A stretch of DNA of 64,000 bases from Spiractinospora alimapuensis (GTDB taxonomy: Bacteria; Actinomycetota; Actinomycetes; Streptosporangiales; Streptosporangiaceae). The stretch lies in the NCBI RefSeq assembly GCF_018437505.1, contig NZ_CP072467.1, positions 2,108,001 through 2,172,000 of the forward strand, read 5' to 3'. The notes under the pieces were generated by a model. That model was given only the letters and a program-made list of their open reading frames with translations, was not told where the DNA came from and searched no databases. Position numbers and translations under genes: made by a program. Shown here piece by piece: positions 35,579-43,587 of this stretch. Position 1 is the stretch's first letter, and each line of letters starts with the position of its first letter.

Positions 35579-36976
35579 ATGGGTAGATCGCATCAGCGGT
35601 GGGCGGCCCTCGCCGGTGCCGCGTCGGTTTCTGTGGTGGGCTTTGGACTACTGGCGTCCACCGCCGCCGCCGAGGAGCCGCAGGCCTGGCCGGTCGTGAG
35701 CCAGAAGTCTCAGGACGCCTACTCCCTGGACGGCTACGAACTGGGGCAACTGCCCCAGGGACTGTCCGAACTGGACGTACGGGCGTCCTCGAGCACGGAC
35801 AACCAGGGCAACCGGTCCTCCCAGATCTCCTGGGAACGGGGATCGGCGGTGTATGGACAGGTCACGAGCTTGCGCTCCGACTCCATCACCGATCTGGAGG
35901 ACCTCCGGGCCTCGCAGTACGCCCACCTCGACGACGCCTCGCTGGAGCGGGTCACCGTCGGGGAGCAGGAGGCGTACCACTCCGCCGAGACCGGAGACCT
36001 GTTCTGGGTCGAGGAGCCGGGGTCCGCGGTGACGGTGTTCCTGCTGCCTGAGCGCTGGGACTCGGCCGAACTTCGCGAGTTCTCCTCGTCGATCGTGGGG
36101 GCGGACGCCATCGACGCGGCCGTCCAGGACGCCGAGGAGAGCGGCGCCACGGAGGAGGGCGCGGAAGAGGGCGCCGAGGAAGGTACCGAAGCTGGGGAGG
36201 CCGAGGCGGGCGCTGAGGCGGAGGACGGTTCCGCCGAGGAAGGCGCGACCCAGGAGTCCGAGGCCACGGAGTCCGACGCCGAGCAGACCGAGGAAGGAAC
36301 CGTCGGCGAGACCGAGGGAACCGAGGGCGCGGAGTCTGAGGGCACCGAGGAAGGTACCGAAGCCGGCGAGGCCGGCGAGGCCGCCGAAGGCGCTGAGGGA
36401 GCGGAGGCCGCTGAGGGAGACGCGGCCACCGAGTCGACCGAATCCGCCCAGGACGCCGAGGCCGAGGCGGGCGAGACCGAGTCGCAGGAGCACCAGACCG
36501 ACCCGGTCTCCAACGTCGGCCAGGAGGAGTCCGACTCGGACGCGGTGACCGAGACCGAGGAGTCGGTCGAGGGCGCGACCGAGGAGGCGACGGAAACCGA
36601 CGCCGGGGAGGCTCTCGAGGAGGGCGTCCAGGACGCGGAGACCGGTGTTGACGCCGAAGGCGTGACCGAGGGTGTGACCGAGGACGGGACGGAGACCGAG
36701 CTCTCCGACCTGGGCCTGGATCAGCTCCCGGAGCTGGATGAGGAGCTGGAGGCCTCCTTCCTGACCTGTGTGGACCAGGTACTCCAAGAGGAGGCCGACG
36801 CGGCGCAGACCGAGGAGCAGGCCACGCAGGAAGCCCTGGAGAACGCCGCCGGGGTCTGCGCGGAGGAGCTCGGCATCGCGTCCGAGACGGAGGCGGAGTC
36901 CACCGAGGCTGACGCCGCCGAGGGTGAGAACGAGGACGCGCGTCCCTCGTTCTGGCAGCTTCTTCCCTGGGCCTGA
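35579..36976 (+). CDS. Secreted, highly acidic repeat-rich protein
   Basis: A 465-residue protein with a Sec signal peptide (MGRSHQRWAALAGAASVSVV, cleavage after ASTAAA near residue 31). Residues about 32-180 form a globular domain with sequences such as SYSLDGYELG-like YSLDGYELGQLPQGL and VTVFLLPERWDSAELREF. Residues about 185-375 are a low-complexity Glu/Ala/Gly/Thr repeat (units like EEGTEAGE). A short C-terminal domain contains two cysteines (FLTCVDQ and AAGVCAEEL) 35 residues apart, likely a disulfide. I chose the ATG at 35579 because it gives a clean signal peptide. No enzyme family is recognised; strong negative charge suggests cation binding or a wall-spanning spacer. Confidence 0.75.
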   Translation: MGRSHQRWAALAGAASVSVVGFGLLASTAAAEEPQAWPVVSQKSQDAYSLDGYELGQLPQGLSELDVRASSSTDNQGNRSSQISWERGSAVYGQVTSLRSDSITDLEDLRASQYAHLDDASLERVTVGEQEAYHSAETGDLFWVEEPGSAVTVFLLPERWDSAELREFSSSIVGADAIDAAVQDAEESGATEEGAEEGAEEGTEAGEAEAGAEAEDGSAEEGATQESEATESDAEQTEEGTVGETEGTEGAESEGTEEGTEAGEAGEAAEGAEGAEAAEGDAATESTESAQDAEAEAGETESQEHQTDPVSNVGQEESDSDAVTETEESVEGATEEATETDAGEALEEGVQDAETGVDAEGVTEGVTEDGTETELSDLGLDQLPELDEELEASFLTCVDQVLQEEADAAQTEEQATQEALENAAGVCAEELGIASETEAESTEADAAEGENEDARPSFWQLLPWA

Positions 36977-36992
36977 TCCGGCCCGTCACTGA

Positions 36993-37018
36993 GCCCGCCA
37001 CCGCTTGCGGTGGCGGGC
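36993..37018 (+). terminator. Terminator after the acidic secreted protein gene
   Basis: GCCCGCCACCGC and GCGGTGGCGGGC form a perfect 12-bp inverted repeat with only TT between the arms, starting 16 bp after the stop codon. Confidence 0.8.
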
Positions 37019-37693
37019 CGGTTCATGTCCCGACGCGAAGTCCCGGGCCTTCGGCGCGCGGCCCCCTGGTCTCGCGGATCACCCAACCGGCCGGCGGTGA
37101 TACCTCCCGGGTCGATCACGACCCGCGCACCCGCGCCCCGGCCGGGCACCGCTCCTCAGGACGACGGTCCGGGCGACGACCCTCCCTCGAGGAACCTCTG
37201 GCGCGCTCGCCACCACTGCCCCGCTGAGTACCGACGGACCGGCCGCCGCGATCGCGGATGAGCACCGGGACACTACGCCCGAAAGACCGACGGGGCCATG
37301 CCCACGAACCCACGTGGCTCCCGGGCGTCGCCCGCTACCTCGGGCCTCCACGCTTGCGGAAGGCCTGCTCCGAGAGCCGGTCCGGCCCGCCGGACCACCC
37401 CCACAACGCTCACGCCGTGAAACTCGGCGGCTCCGGGCCGCGACGGAACGGTCGGCGTGCCGACAGGGGGCACGTGGTCCAACGCGGATCCAGAACGGCA
37501 CCCGGCACGACCTCCCCGTCGGCCCCTCTGGTGCTCGAGGCCCGGGACTCAAACGGCGCCGAGTCGGCCAACGAAGGCGACGGTGGGCTCCACGCGGGGA
37601 AGGTGGGCACTCCACCGGTCTGGGCGACACCGCACCCCACGACGGGTCCCCCGCGGACGGTCCGCCCGAACACCCCTCATCTCCGCTGGGAAC
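37019..37693. other. 675-bp stretch without a recognisable gene
   Basis: This GC-rich interval has open frames on both strands, but their translations are arginine-, proline- and serine-rich and look like chance products. No homology, promoter, repeat or hairpin stands out. It may be decayed coding sequence next to the unusual FAH-like gene, but I cannot identify a parent. Confidence 0.4.
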
Positions 37694-38887
37694 TCACCCG
37701 GCCGCGATCCGCTGGCCACCGGACGTCGAGACAGGTTCGGTGACCGTAGCGGTGACTTCCCCGAAATTGATGATTCCTCCCGCCAGCCCCTTCGCCTGGG
37801 CCGTGATGGTCACCGTGTCCCCGTCGCGGAGGAAGCGACCCGCCGGGTCATCGGCGCGGCCGTGGGTGAGTTCCAGAAGGGAGGCCTGTCGCCCTTCGCC
37901 CGGTCCGGACACCGGCCCCGAGGTGTAGAGGTCGCCGGTACGCAGCGGGGCGCCGTTGCTCGTCAGATGGGCGAGCATCTGGTCCCCGGTCCAGTACAGG
38001 GACGCCGCCGAGGGGTGGGCGACGGACGCGCCGTTGACCCGCATATCCATGGTGACGTCCAGACCCCAGTCCGCGACGCGGCGCAGGTATCGAGGGACGG
38101 GCGGGTCCTGGCCCCGTCCGGGGACTCGGGCGGCGCCCAGGGCGTCCAGGGGAACCACCCACGGACTGATCGACGTGGCGACGGTCGGAGTGCGAACGGT
38201 GCCGGACGGCGCGGCGTCCTGCACGAGGTCGTGTGCCGTCCACTCACCGACGAGCACGACGCCGAACACGTGTTGGGCGAAGTCCCCCGTGCTCACCTGC
38301 CGCCCCATCTCGGACCCGGCTCCGACGACGAAGCCGAGGCACGCCCCGATGTCGAGCTGCGTGGTGGTGGTCAGGCGGGACGGGGCCACCGTTTCCCGCG
38401 TGATTCCGAGCGGACGGTTGACGGGCTGGCCGGACAGGGCCACGGTCGCGGAGCAGCCGTGCGCGCCCTGGGGCGCGAAACACGGGTCCGTGACGCCACC
38501 GCGCGGGGCCCCGGTAGCCGTCGCCCGCAGGTAGTCCAGGGATCCGCGGAAGCTGAAGAGGTCCGCGACGTCGAACGGTGCGTAGAGACACACTTGGTCG
38601 AGTGGGTGGAGGTGCGGCTCGAGTACCTGGCGCTTCTCCGCGGTCGAGAACCGTCCGCCGATCTTGGAGCGCGCGGCGCGCCACGCGGTGGAACCGCGGG
38701 CCATGAAGGCGTTCAGTGAGGGTCGCACGAACTCGGGGTCGGGCAGGATCGCGGACACGTCCAGCACACGGCCCCCGACGCGCACCCCGACGCGGGGCGT
38801 CCCACCGGGAGGCGCGAAGATTCCGAAGGGGAGATTGTCCGGTCCGAAGCCCTGTGTCTCAGCGTCACGTAACCAGCGTCGCGTCAA
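37694..38887 (-). CDS. Fumarylacetoacetase-fold protein lacking the catalytic residues (pseudoenzyme)
   Basis: A 397-residue homologue of fumarylacetoacetate hydrolase. Scaffold motifs are clear: FGPDNLPFGIFAPPGG, ISPWVVPLDAL, SNGAPLRTGDLYTSGPVSGP and SLLELTHG. However, residues equivalent to the mouse active site are changed: His133 is Ser (DLFSFRGS), Glu199 and Glu201 are Gly and Cys (LDIGACLGFVVG), Asp233 is Glu, Arg237 is His (GEWTAHDL), Lys253 and Glu364 are absent. Mouse numbers are from memory. The reading frame is intact and well spaced, so decay by frameshift is not the cause. I chose TTG 38887 because GAGGA lies 6 nt upstream; a TTG at 38947 is an alternative. No tyrosine-catabolic genes are nearby. 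Confidence 0.75.
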   Translation of the reverse strand: MTRRWLRDAETQGFGPDNLPFGIFAPPGGTPRVGVRVGGRVLDVSAILPDPEFVRPSLNAFMARGSTAWRAARSKIGGRFSTAEKRQVLEPHLHPLDQVCLYAPFDVADLFSFRGSLDYLRATATGAPRGGVTDPCFAPQGAHGCSATVALSGQPVNRPLGITRETVAPSRLTTTTQLDIGACLGFVVGAGSEMGRQVSTGDFAQHVFGVVLVGEWTAHDLVQDAAPSGTVRTPTVATSISPWVVPLDALGAARVPGRGQDPPVPRYLRRVADWGLDVTMDMRVNGASVAHPSAASLYWTGDQMLAHLTSNGAPLRTGDLYTSGPVSGPGEGRQASLLELTHGRADDPAGRFLRDGDTVTITAQAKGLAGGIINFGEVTATVTEPVSTSGGQRIAAG

Positions 38888-39174
38888 GGGATTCCTCAGT
38901 TGTTCCCGGGATTCCGCGCCACCTTCCCGCCGGGGCCGCTGTCTCAAGTTCTAGCGCAGGATCCGCCTCCGCCCAAGACCCGGTTCGCCCCAATCTCCGT
39001 TGGGACGCGAGTTTCCTCCGCGGATCGCGGGCGGCGACCGGTGAGCCCATCCGCGACGCAAGCCAGCACGTGGGGCTGGTGGGGTGGGAGCCGGGCGTGG
39101 CTACCCTGGTCTGTGGTGTCGCGGCCCCCGCCGCCCACTTCTCCCACCCACACCGAGGATCAGGCAGGACCACC

Positions 39175-40002
39175 GTGAGCAGCTCCCATCCCCTGGACAC
39201 CGCGACCGTCGTTCGTGTCGACGAGGTCGACGTCGTACGTGACGGGAACCACCTGCTGCGCTCGGTCTCCCTGACGGTGGGCCGTGGGGAGCACTGGGCC
39301 GTGTTGGGCGCGAACGGGGCGGGCAAGAGCACCCTCCTCGGACTGCTGGGCGCGCACACCCACCCCTCGCGTGGCAGCGTCGAGGTGCTCGGGCACCGCC
39401 TAGGGCGGGTCGACATGCGCGAACTGCGCTCCTTCATCGGACACGTCAACCCCAGGCACACCCTCCAGTCCCCGCTGCGGGTACGCGACGTGGTTCTCAC
39501 CGGTCTCACCAACACCCCCGAGCTCGTTCCCCGGTGGTCGCCTTCGGCCGAGGAGGAGCACCGGGCGGACGGGCTGCTCGCCATGCTGGGGATGAGCCGG
39601 AAGACGGATGCCGCGTGGTCGACCCTGTCCCAGGGAGAACGCGGCCGAACCCTGATCGCGCGCGCCCTGATGCCGCTGCCCCGTCTGCTGTTGCTGGACG
39701 AGCCCGCGACCGGACTGGACGTCGCGGCGCGGGAGCAGCTACTGAGCAGTCTGGACACCCTCCGCGCCGACCACCCCGACCTGGCGACCGTCCTGGTCAC
39801 CCACCATCTGGAGGAGCTGCCGACCAGCACCACCCACGCCCTCCTCATTCGCGACGGTGAGACCGTCGTCCAGGGGGCCGCCGACGACGTGCTCACGACC
39901 GACCACGTGAGCAAGTGCTTCGACCACCCCGTCGAGATCTCCCGCCTCGCCGGCCGCTGGAGCGCCCGCGCCGATCGAGCACCCGGCGTCGCCGGCGTCT
40001 AG
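39175..40002 (+). CDS. Orphan ABC transporter ATP-binding protein
   Basis: A 275-residue single ABC ATPase domain: Walker A GANGAGKST, signature LSQGERGRTLIARALM, Walker B LLLLDEPATGLD, and the switch histidine in VLVTHHLEE. It resembles the FecE/ModF-like ATPases, with a short C-terminal extension. No permease or binding protein gene is adjacent, so partners are unknown. The GTG at 39175 follows GGCAGGAC; the frame is open 460 bp further upstream but without similarity. It diverges from the FAH-like gene across 287 bp. Confidence 0.85.
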   Translation: MSSSHPLDTATVVRVDEVDVVRDGNHLLRSVSLTVGRGEHWAVLGANGAGKSTLLGLLGAHTHPSRGSVEVLGHRLGRVDMRELRSFIGHVNPRHTLQSPLRVRDVVLTGLTNTPELVPRWSPSAEEEHRADGLLAMLGMSRKTDAAWSTLSQGERGRTLIARALMPLPRLLLLDEPATGLDVAAREQLLSSLDTLRADHPDLATVLVTHHLEELPTSTTHALLIRDGETVVQGAADDVLTTDHVSKCFDHPVEISRLAGRWSARADRAPGVAGV

Positions 40003-40157
40003 GCACGAGGTCCGAGCGCACACGTCTCGTGGCGGGGGCCGCACCCGCGATCCCCGGCATCGCTCGAGGGAGGGACTCAGGGAGGTCTCCGCCGCCGCCC
40101 CGCACCGGGGCGGGAGGCGCTCGACGAACAGGCCTCCCGCCCCTGGTCGGGGCCGAT

Positions 40158-41714
40158 CTAGCTTCCGAGGTGGATCCGCGTCCAGTCCCCGAGTTCGCGG
40201 AGCATGGTGCGGTCGTGCGTGGCGCACACCACCGCGGCCTGGGTTTCGCGCAGGACCTCCGTGAGGTCGTCCACCATCGCCGCGGCGAGGTGGTTGGTCG
40301 GTTCGTCGATGAGGAGCACGTTGGGCTCCTCGGCGAAGACCCGCGCGATGTGCTTCCGTCGGCGTTGCCCCTCGGAGAGCCGGCGCACCGCGGGGTCGTC
40401 GGGACTCTCCTGTGCGAGCAGGGCCACGCGGGCGTCCGGCGCCTGAACCCGGTGCCCCACCGTTGGCTCCAGGATCCCCGCGAGGATTCCGAGAAGCGTC
40501 GACTTTCCGGCTCCGTTGGCCCCTGTGACCACGATCTTGGCGCCACCGGTCAGGTCGAGGTCGACGGGTTCGTCCAGCCGTCCCGGAAGGTGCACTCCGA
40601 ACACCCGGAGCAGCGGCCGCCCCGGGCGCGCTGACAACTCCGGCAGCCGGAGTCGCGCCGGCGGAACGGGCGCGGTGACGGAGTGAGCCTCCAGCTCCTC
40701 CTGTTTGCGGTTCACCGCCCGGACCACCCCCGGTGCTCGGGACTGCCGTTGGTGTTTGCCGGTTCCCTTCTCCGGTCGCCACCCGGTCGACAGGCGGGCA
40801 CGCGCGGCGTCCGCGGCCTCGCTGAGGCGCCGGTGTTCCGTGGTCTGCTCGACGAATCGCGCCTCCCACGCCGTGCGGGCACGAGCGCGGCCGGTGCGCC
40901 AGGCGTCGTAGCCGCCCGAGTACAGCGCCGGACGCCCGTCCTCGGTGGGGTCCAGGTCGAGGAACTCCCGGGCCACCTCCCGGAGCAACGTCCGGTCGTG
41001 GCTGACGAGCGCTACTCCCCCCGGATGCTCCCTGATACCGCGGGTGAGGAAGTCGAGTCCGTTCGCGTCGAGGTGGTTGGTGGGTTCGTCGAGCAGCAGG
41101 ATGTCGTGCCGGGCCGCGAGAAGGCAGGCGAGCCGGACGCGGTACCTCTGCCCGACCGACAGCGATCCCAGGGACCGTTCCCGGTCGGTACACGCGTCCA
41201 ACGACGCGAGTGCCACGTCGAGCCGCCGTTCCGCGTCCCAGGCGTCCAAGGCCTCGGCGCGTTCCAGCGCCGTGGTGTAGGCGGCGAGGACCTCGGTGCT
41301 CTCGCCCGCCGCGTCACTGGCGAGAGCGGCCGCGGCCGTGTCGAACGCGGCGAGCGCGTCACGCGCCGTACCGATCGCCTCGTCGGTGAGCTCCCCGACG
41401 GTCGTCGTCGTCCGCACGTCGAGCTCCTGTCGGGCCACCCCCCAGGTACCGATCGTGTGGACGGTCCCGGCGTCCGGGGTGAGTGAGTGGGTGAGCACCG
41501 AGAACAACGAGGACTTCCCTCGGCCGTTCTCTCCGACGATCGCGAGGCGGGAACGCGCGGTGATGGTCAGGTCCAGGCCGGTGAAGAGAGTGCGCTCGCC
41601 GCGTGCGAGCGCGAGCCCCTCGGCTCGGATCGCGGCGTGCGCGCCTACCGGCAGGGTTCCCCCCGACACAGGTGCGTATGAGGTCGACGATGCCGGTTCG
41701 ATCGAGGTGTGCAT
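40158..41714 (-). CDS. ABC-F ATPase, probable ribosome-protecting resistance or translation factor
   Basis: A 518-residue cytoplasmic protein with two ABC domains and no membrane segment, the ABC-F layout. Domain 1 has GENGRGKSS and LSVGQRYRVRLACLL; domain 2 has GANGAGKST and LSEGQRRRKHIARV. The linker between them (about residues 225-310) is charged and helical, with ARARTAWEARFVEQTTEHRR. ABC-F proteins of this type bind the ribosomal E site and can displace macrolides, lincosamides or pleuromutilins. The ATG at 41714 has GGAG 8 nt upstream. It is preceded by a leader peptide gene and hairpin (41838-41929), a known control for antibiotic-inducible genes. Confidence 0.87.
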   Translation of the reverse strand: MHTSIEPASSTSYAPVSGGTLPVGAHAAIRAEGLALARGERTLFTGLDLTITARSRLAIVGENGRGKSSLFSVLTHSLTPDAGTVHTIGTWGVARQELDVRTTTTVGELTDEAIGTARDALAAFDTAAAALASDAAGESTEVLAAYTTALERAEALDAWDAERRLDVALASLDACTDRERSLGSLSVGQRYRVRLACLLAARHDILLLDEPTNHLDANGLDFLTRGIREHPGGVALVSHDRTLLREVAREFLDLDPTEDGRPALYSGGYDAWRTGRARARTAWEARFVEQTTEHRRLSEAADAARARLSTGWRPEKGTGKHQRQSRAPGVVRAVNRKQEELEAHSVTAPVPPARLRLPELSARPGRPLLRVFGVHLPGRLDEPVDLDLTGGAKIVVTGANGAGKSTLLGILAGILEPTVGHRVQAPDARVALLAQESPDDPAVRRLSEGQRRRKHIARVFAEEPNVLLIDEPTNHLAAAMVDDLTEVLRETQAAVVCATHDRTMLRELGDWTRIHLGS

Positions 41715-41837
41715 GAAAACTCCGTGGTCCAGTGGAAACGGACCCGGACAGGCCAAACGCGCGACGGCGCGACCACCCGAAGAACGGTGTGCGCGGCGCG
41801 GAAGAACTCAGATGACCGCCCGGGCTCAGGGCCTCAG

Positions 41838-41871
41838 GACGGCGAAGCGAAAGAAGAGAGCGTTCGCCGTC
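41838..41871 (-). promoter_or_regulatory. Attenuator hairpin between the leader peptide and the ABC-F gene
   Basis: GACGGCGAA (41838-41846) and TTCGCCGTC (41863-41871) form a perfect 9-bp stem with a 16-nt loop. On the minus strand the first arm begins inside the stop codon of the leader peptide, so a ribosome on the leader would cover it. Confidence 0.55.
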
Positions 41872-41929
41872 AGGCGGCGGAACGGGGGCGAGCCACCACC
41901 TGGAGTGCGCTCGCGGTATGTACGTGCAT
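41870..41929 (-). CDS. 19-residue leader peptide (uORF) upstream of the ABC-F gene
   Basis: An ATG-started frame encodes MHVHTASALQVVARPRSAA and stops at a TGA that overlaps the following hairpin. It lies 155 nt upstream of the ABC-F start on the same strand. A -10-like TATGCT (minus strand; 41945-41950) would start transcription near 41937, just before this ATG. The arrangement of short peptide, hairpin, resistance-type gene matches ribosome-stalling attenuators. Translation of the peptide is inferred. Confidence 0.5.
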   Translation of the reverse strand: MHVHTASALQVVARPRSAA

Positions 41930-42025
41930 GACGCCGAGGCTACCAGCATACGAACCCACGGCCACGCTCCCGCGGGCCATGGCCCTATGGACAACTCCAC
42001 CGGTGGGCGCGAGACTCGGATCATC

Positions 42026-42418
42026 ATGCGTCCCGCACGGGCCGCGGCGGCGGCCAGTATGGTCCTCCTCACGTCCTGCGCGGCCTCGACCCCCGGCTAC
42101 GTCGAGGTGGAGACGTGGTCGTCGCCCCGGCACATCGTCGACGCGGCGTGGCGGACCGAGCTGCTCGTCGGCGAAACCGTTGGCAACCAGGCCTGTTTCT
42201 GGACCGGTGCACACCCGGGCGAGGGCTTCTACGTGCTCTGGCCCGAGGGCTCCCGTGCGCTGGAGGACCCTCTGCGAGTGATCGACGCCCACGGCGACCT
42301 CATCGCCACGGTCGGTGACACGATCTCCCCCCACGGGGCCCCGCTCAGGGTCGAAGGCACCTGCGGCGACACCTACTCCCGCGCCTACGCCATGGGACCA
42401 ACCACCGTCGAGTTCTGA
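42026..42418 (+). CDS. Small secreted lipoprotein of unknown function
   Basis: A 130-residue protein with a short signal peptide ending in a lipobox LLTSC (lipidated cysteine about residue 17). The mature part YVEVETWSSPRHIVDAAWRTELLVGETVGNQACFWTG ends with EGTCGDTYSRAYAMGPTTVEF in parts and has two further cysteines, likely a disulfide. An ATG at 41987 would add 13 residues to the signal peptide n-region and is an alternative. It is divergent from the ABC-F leader. No family is recognised. Confidence 0.65.
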   Translation: MRPARAAAAASMVLLTSCAASTPGYVEVETWSSPRHIVDAAWRTELLVGETVGNQACFWTGAHPGEGFYVLWPEGSRALEDPLRVIDAHGDLIATVGDTISPHGAPLRVEGTCGDTYSRAYAMGPTTVEF

Positions 42419-42715
42419 AAGCCCCACAGCCCAGTCTCCTGAAGGGACCGCGAATGCGCCAGAGGGTGCCCGTGGGGGGTGTGACGACGACCTTGGATGG
42501 CCGCGCCCTGGCTCCGTCCGGACGACCCTGCGGCGACCTCCCGCCACCCGCGCCCCGAACGGGCCGGGCACGGGCTGTTCACCGAGGTGAGCTCGAGTGT
42601 CTGGCCAGCAACCCGGGCGTTTGTGGGCAGCGATTCCAACGCCGCTGGCCGCGCCGGGCGCGACCCGGGATCGGACACCTCGTCCCTCGCCTGCCCGGCC
42701 AGCCGGAGTACAGCG

Positions 42716-42756
42716 GCCGCCCGCCGCGAGGCGGGTTCCGCCTCGCGGCGGGCGGC
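42716..42756. repeat. Perfect 19-bp inverted repeat with 3-nt loop
   Basis: The arms 42716-42734 and 42738-42756 are exact reverse complements separated by GTT. All but two of the pairs are G-C. It could be a terminator for the lipoprotein transcript, about 300 bp downstream of it, or a small mobile palindromic element. Confidence 0.7.
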
Positions 42757-42956
42757 TCTGAGCAAGATCGCTTGGTACGGGATGGACATGTGCCCCCACC
42801 CCTTCTCCTGGGGTGCCACGCCCACGCTGACCATCACCGCCGAGGGACAGTCACCGCGTTGAGCCCGGCCCACCCAACCGAAGGACTCTGGACACGGTAT
42901 GTCAGAGGAAGCGATCATTGATCTCCTCCGACGACCAACAAGTACACCGACCGCTC

Positions 42957-42962
42957 TAGGGT
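42957..42962 (+). promoter_or_regulatory. -10 box TAGGGT of a probable leaderless transcript
   Basis: TAGGGT lies 6 nt before the ATG at 42969. No ribosome binding site is visible, which fits a leaderless message. Confidence 0.55.
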
Positions 42963-42968
42963 CGCGGT

Positions 42969-43463
42969 ATGACTGAACTGACGTTCCCTCCGGCCCTGGC
43001 GGACCTCGCGGCGCACGGGCGTTTCGCGGCCGACTTCGAGATGTACGAGCACTTCGAAGCCGGCGAGGAAACAGCGTGGTGGTTCCGGCTGTGGACCGGA
43101 AACGACGAGGTCGACGGCTCCGAGTTCCGGATCTTCGGCATGGAGGGCGCCGGCGGGTACGTCGGACTGTGGCTCCTTCGCCCCGAGGTGCCACTGGAGG
43201 CACAGCCCGTGGTGTACCTGGGCTCGGAGGGCGAGACCGCGGTCCTGGCGGTCGACCTGGGCTCCTTCCTCTGGCTCCTCGCACAGGGGGTGGGTCCGAT
43301 CGAGGCCACGGGTCGCAGGGAGGCGGGCGCCGACGACCCCGAGTTGGTCACGATCGCCCAGCGCCACGCACCCGCCTCCCGTCTCTCCCCCACGGAGATC
43401 CTCGAGCGGGCACGACGGGAGTTCCCACACTTCGAGTCCACCATCGATGCCATGTGCCGGTGA
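42969..43463 (+). CDS. SUKH (SMI1/KNR4)-like protein
   Basis: A 164-residue acidic cytoplasmic protein. The stretch MEGAGGYVGLWLL followed by PVVYLGSEGETAVLAVDLGSFLWLLAQG resembles the core of SUKH-superfamily proteins, in which a hydrophobic strand/helix unit is followed by a conserved glycine and an aromatic helix. Many SUKH proteins are immunity proteins of contact-dependent toxins, but no toxin gene is nearby, so it may be an orphan. The family call is tentative. A TAGGGT -10 box lies 6 nt upstream. Confidence 0.6.
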   Translation: MTELTFPPALADLAAHGRFAADFEMYEHFEAGEETAWWFRLWTGNDEVDGSEFRIFGMEGAGGYVGLWLLRPEVPLEAQPVVYLGSEGETAVLAVDLGSFLWLLAQGVGPIEATGRREAGADDPELVTIAQRHAPASRLSPTEILERARREFPHFESTIDAMCR

Positions 43464-43587
43464 GGAGCGCGTTCGGGGGGTCATCGGCCCCATGCAATCC
43501 TGCGGGGTGGCGTCAGGGGGTGCGGTACTAGGCTGCCCGCGGCACGGGATCACCATGCCCGATTCCACGTCACCGCCTCGGAGAGCC

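Larger units (their letters stand above)
42419..42968. other. 550-bp stretch with no convincing gene
   Basis: Open frames on both strands (for example plus 42497-42862 and a minus frame starting near 42798) give translations without recognisable similarity, and a long perfect hairpin at 42716-42756 cuts through both. I treat the interval as non-coding. Confidence 0.45.

Noticed and set aside
37079-37630. 183-codon minus-strand frame upstream of the FAH-like gene's end
   Set aside because: Composition is almost all Arg, Pro, Ser and Gly with no hydrophobic core pattern; a chance frame in GC-rich DNA.
42454-42862. Open frames on both strands, including one near 42798 on the minus strand with a good ribosome binding site
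   Set aside because: Translations resemble no family and a 19-bp perfect hairpin crosses them; coding status cannot be supported.
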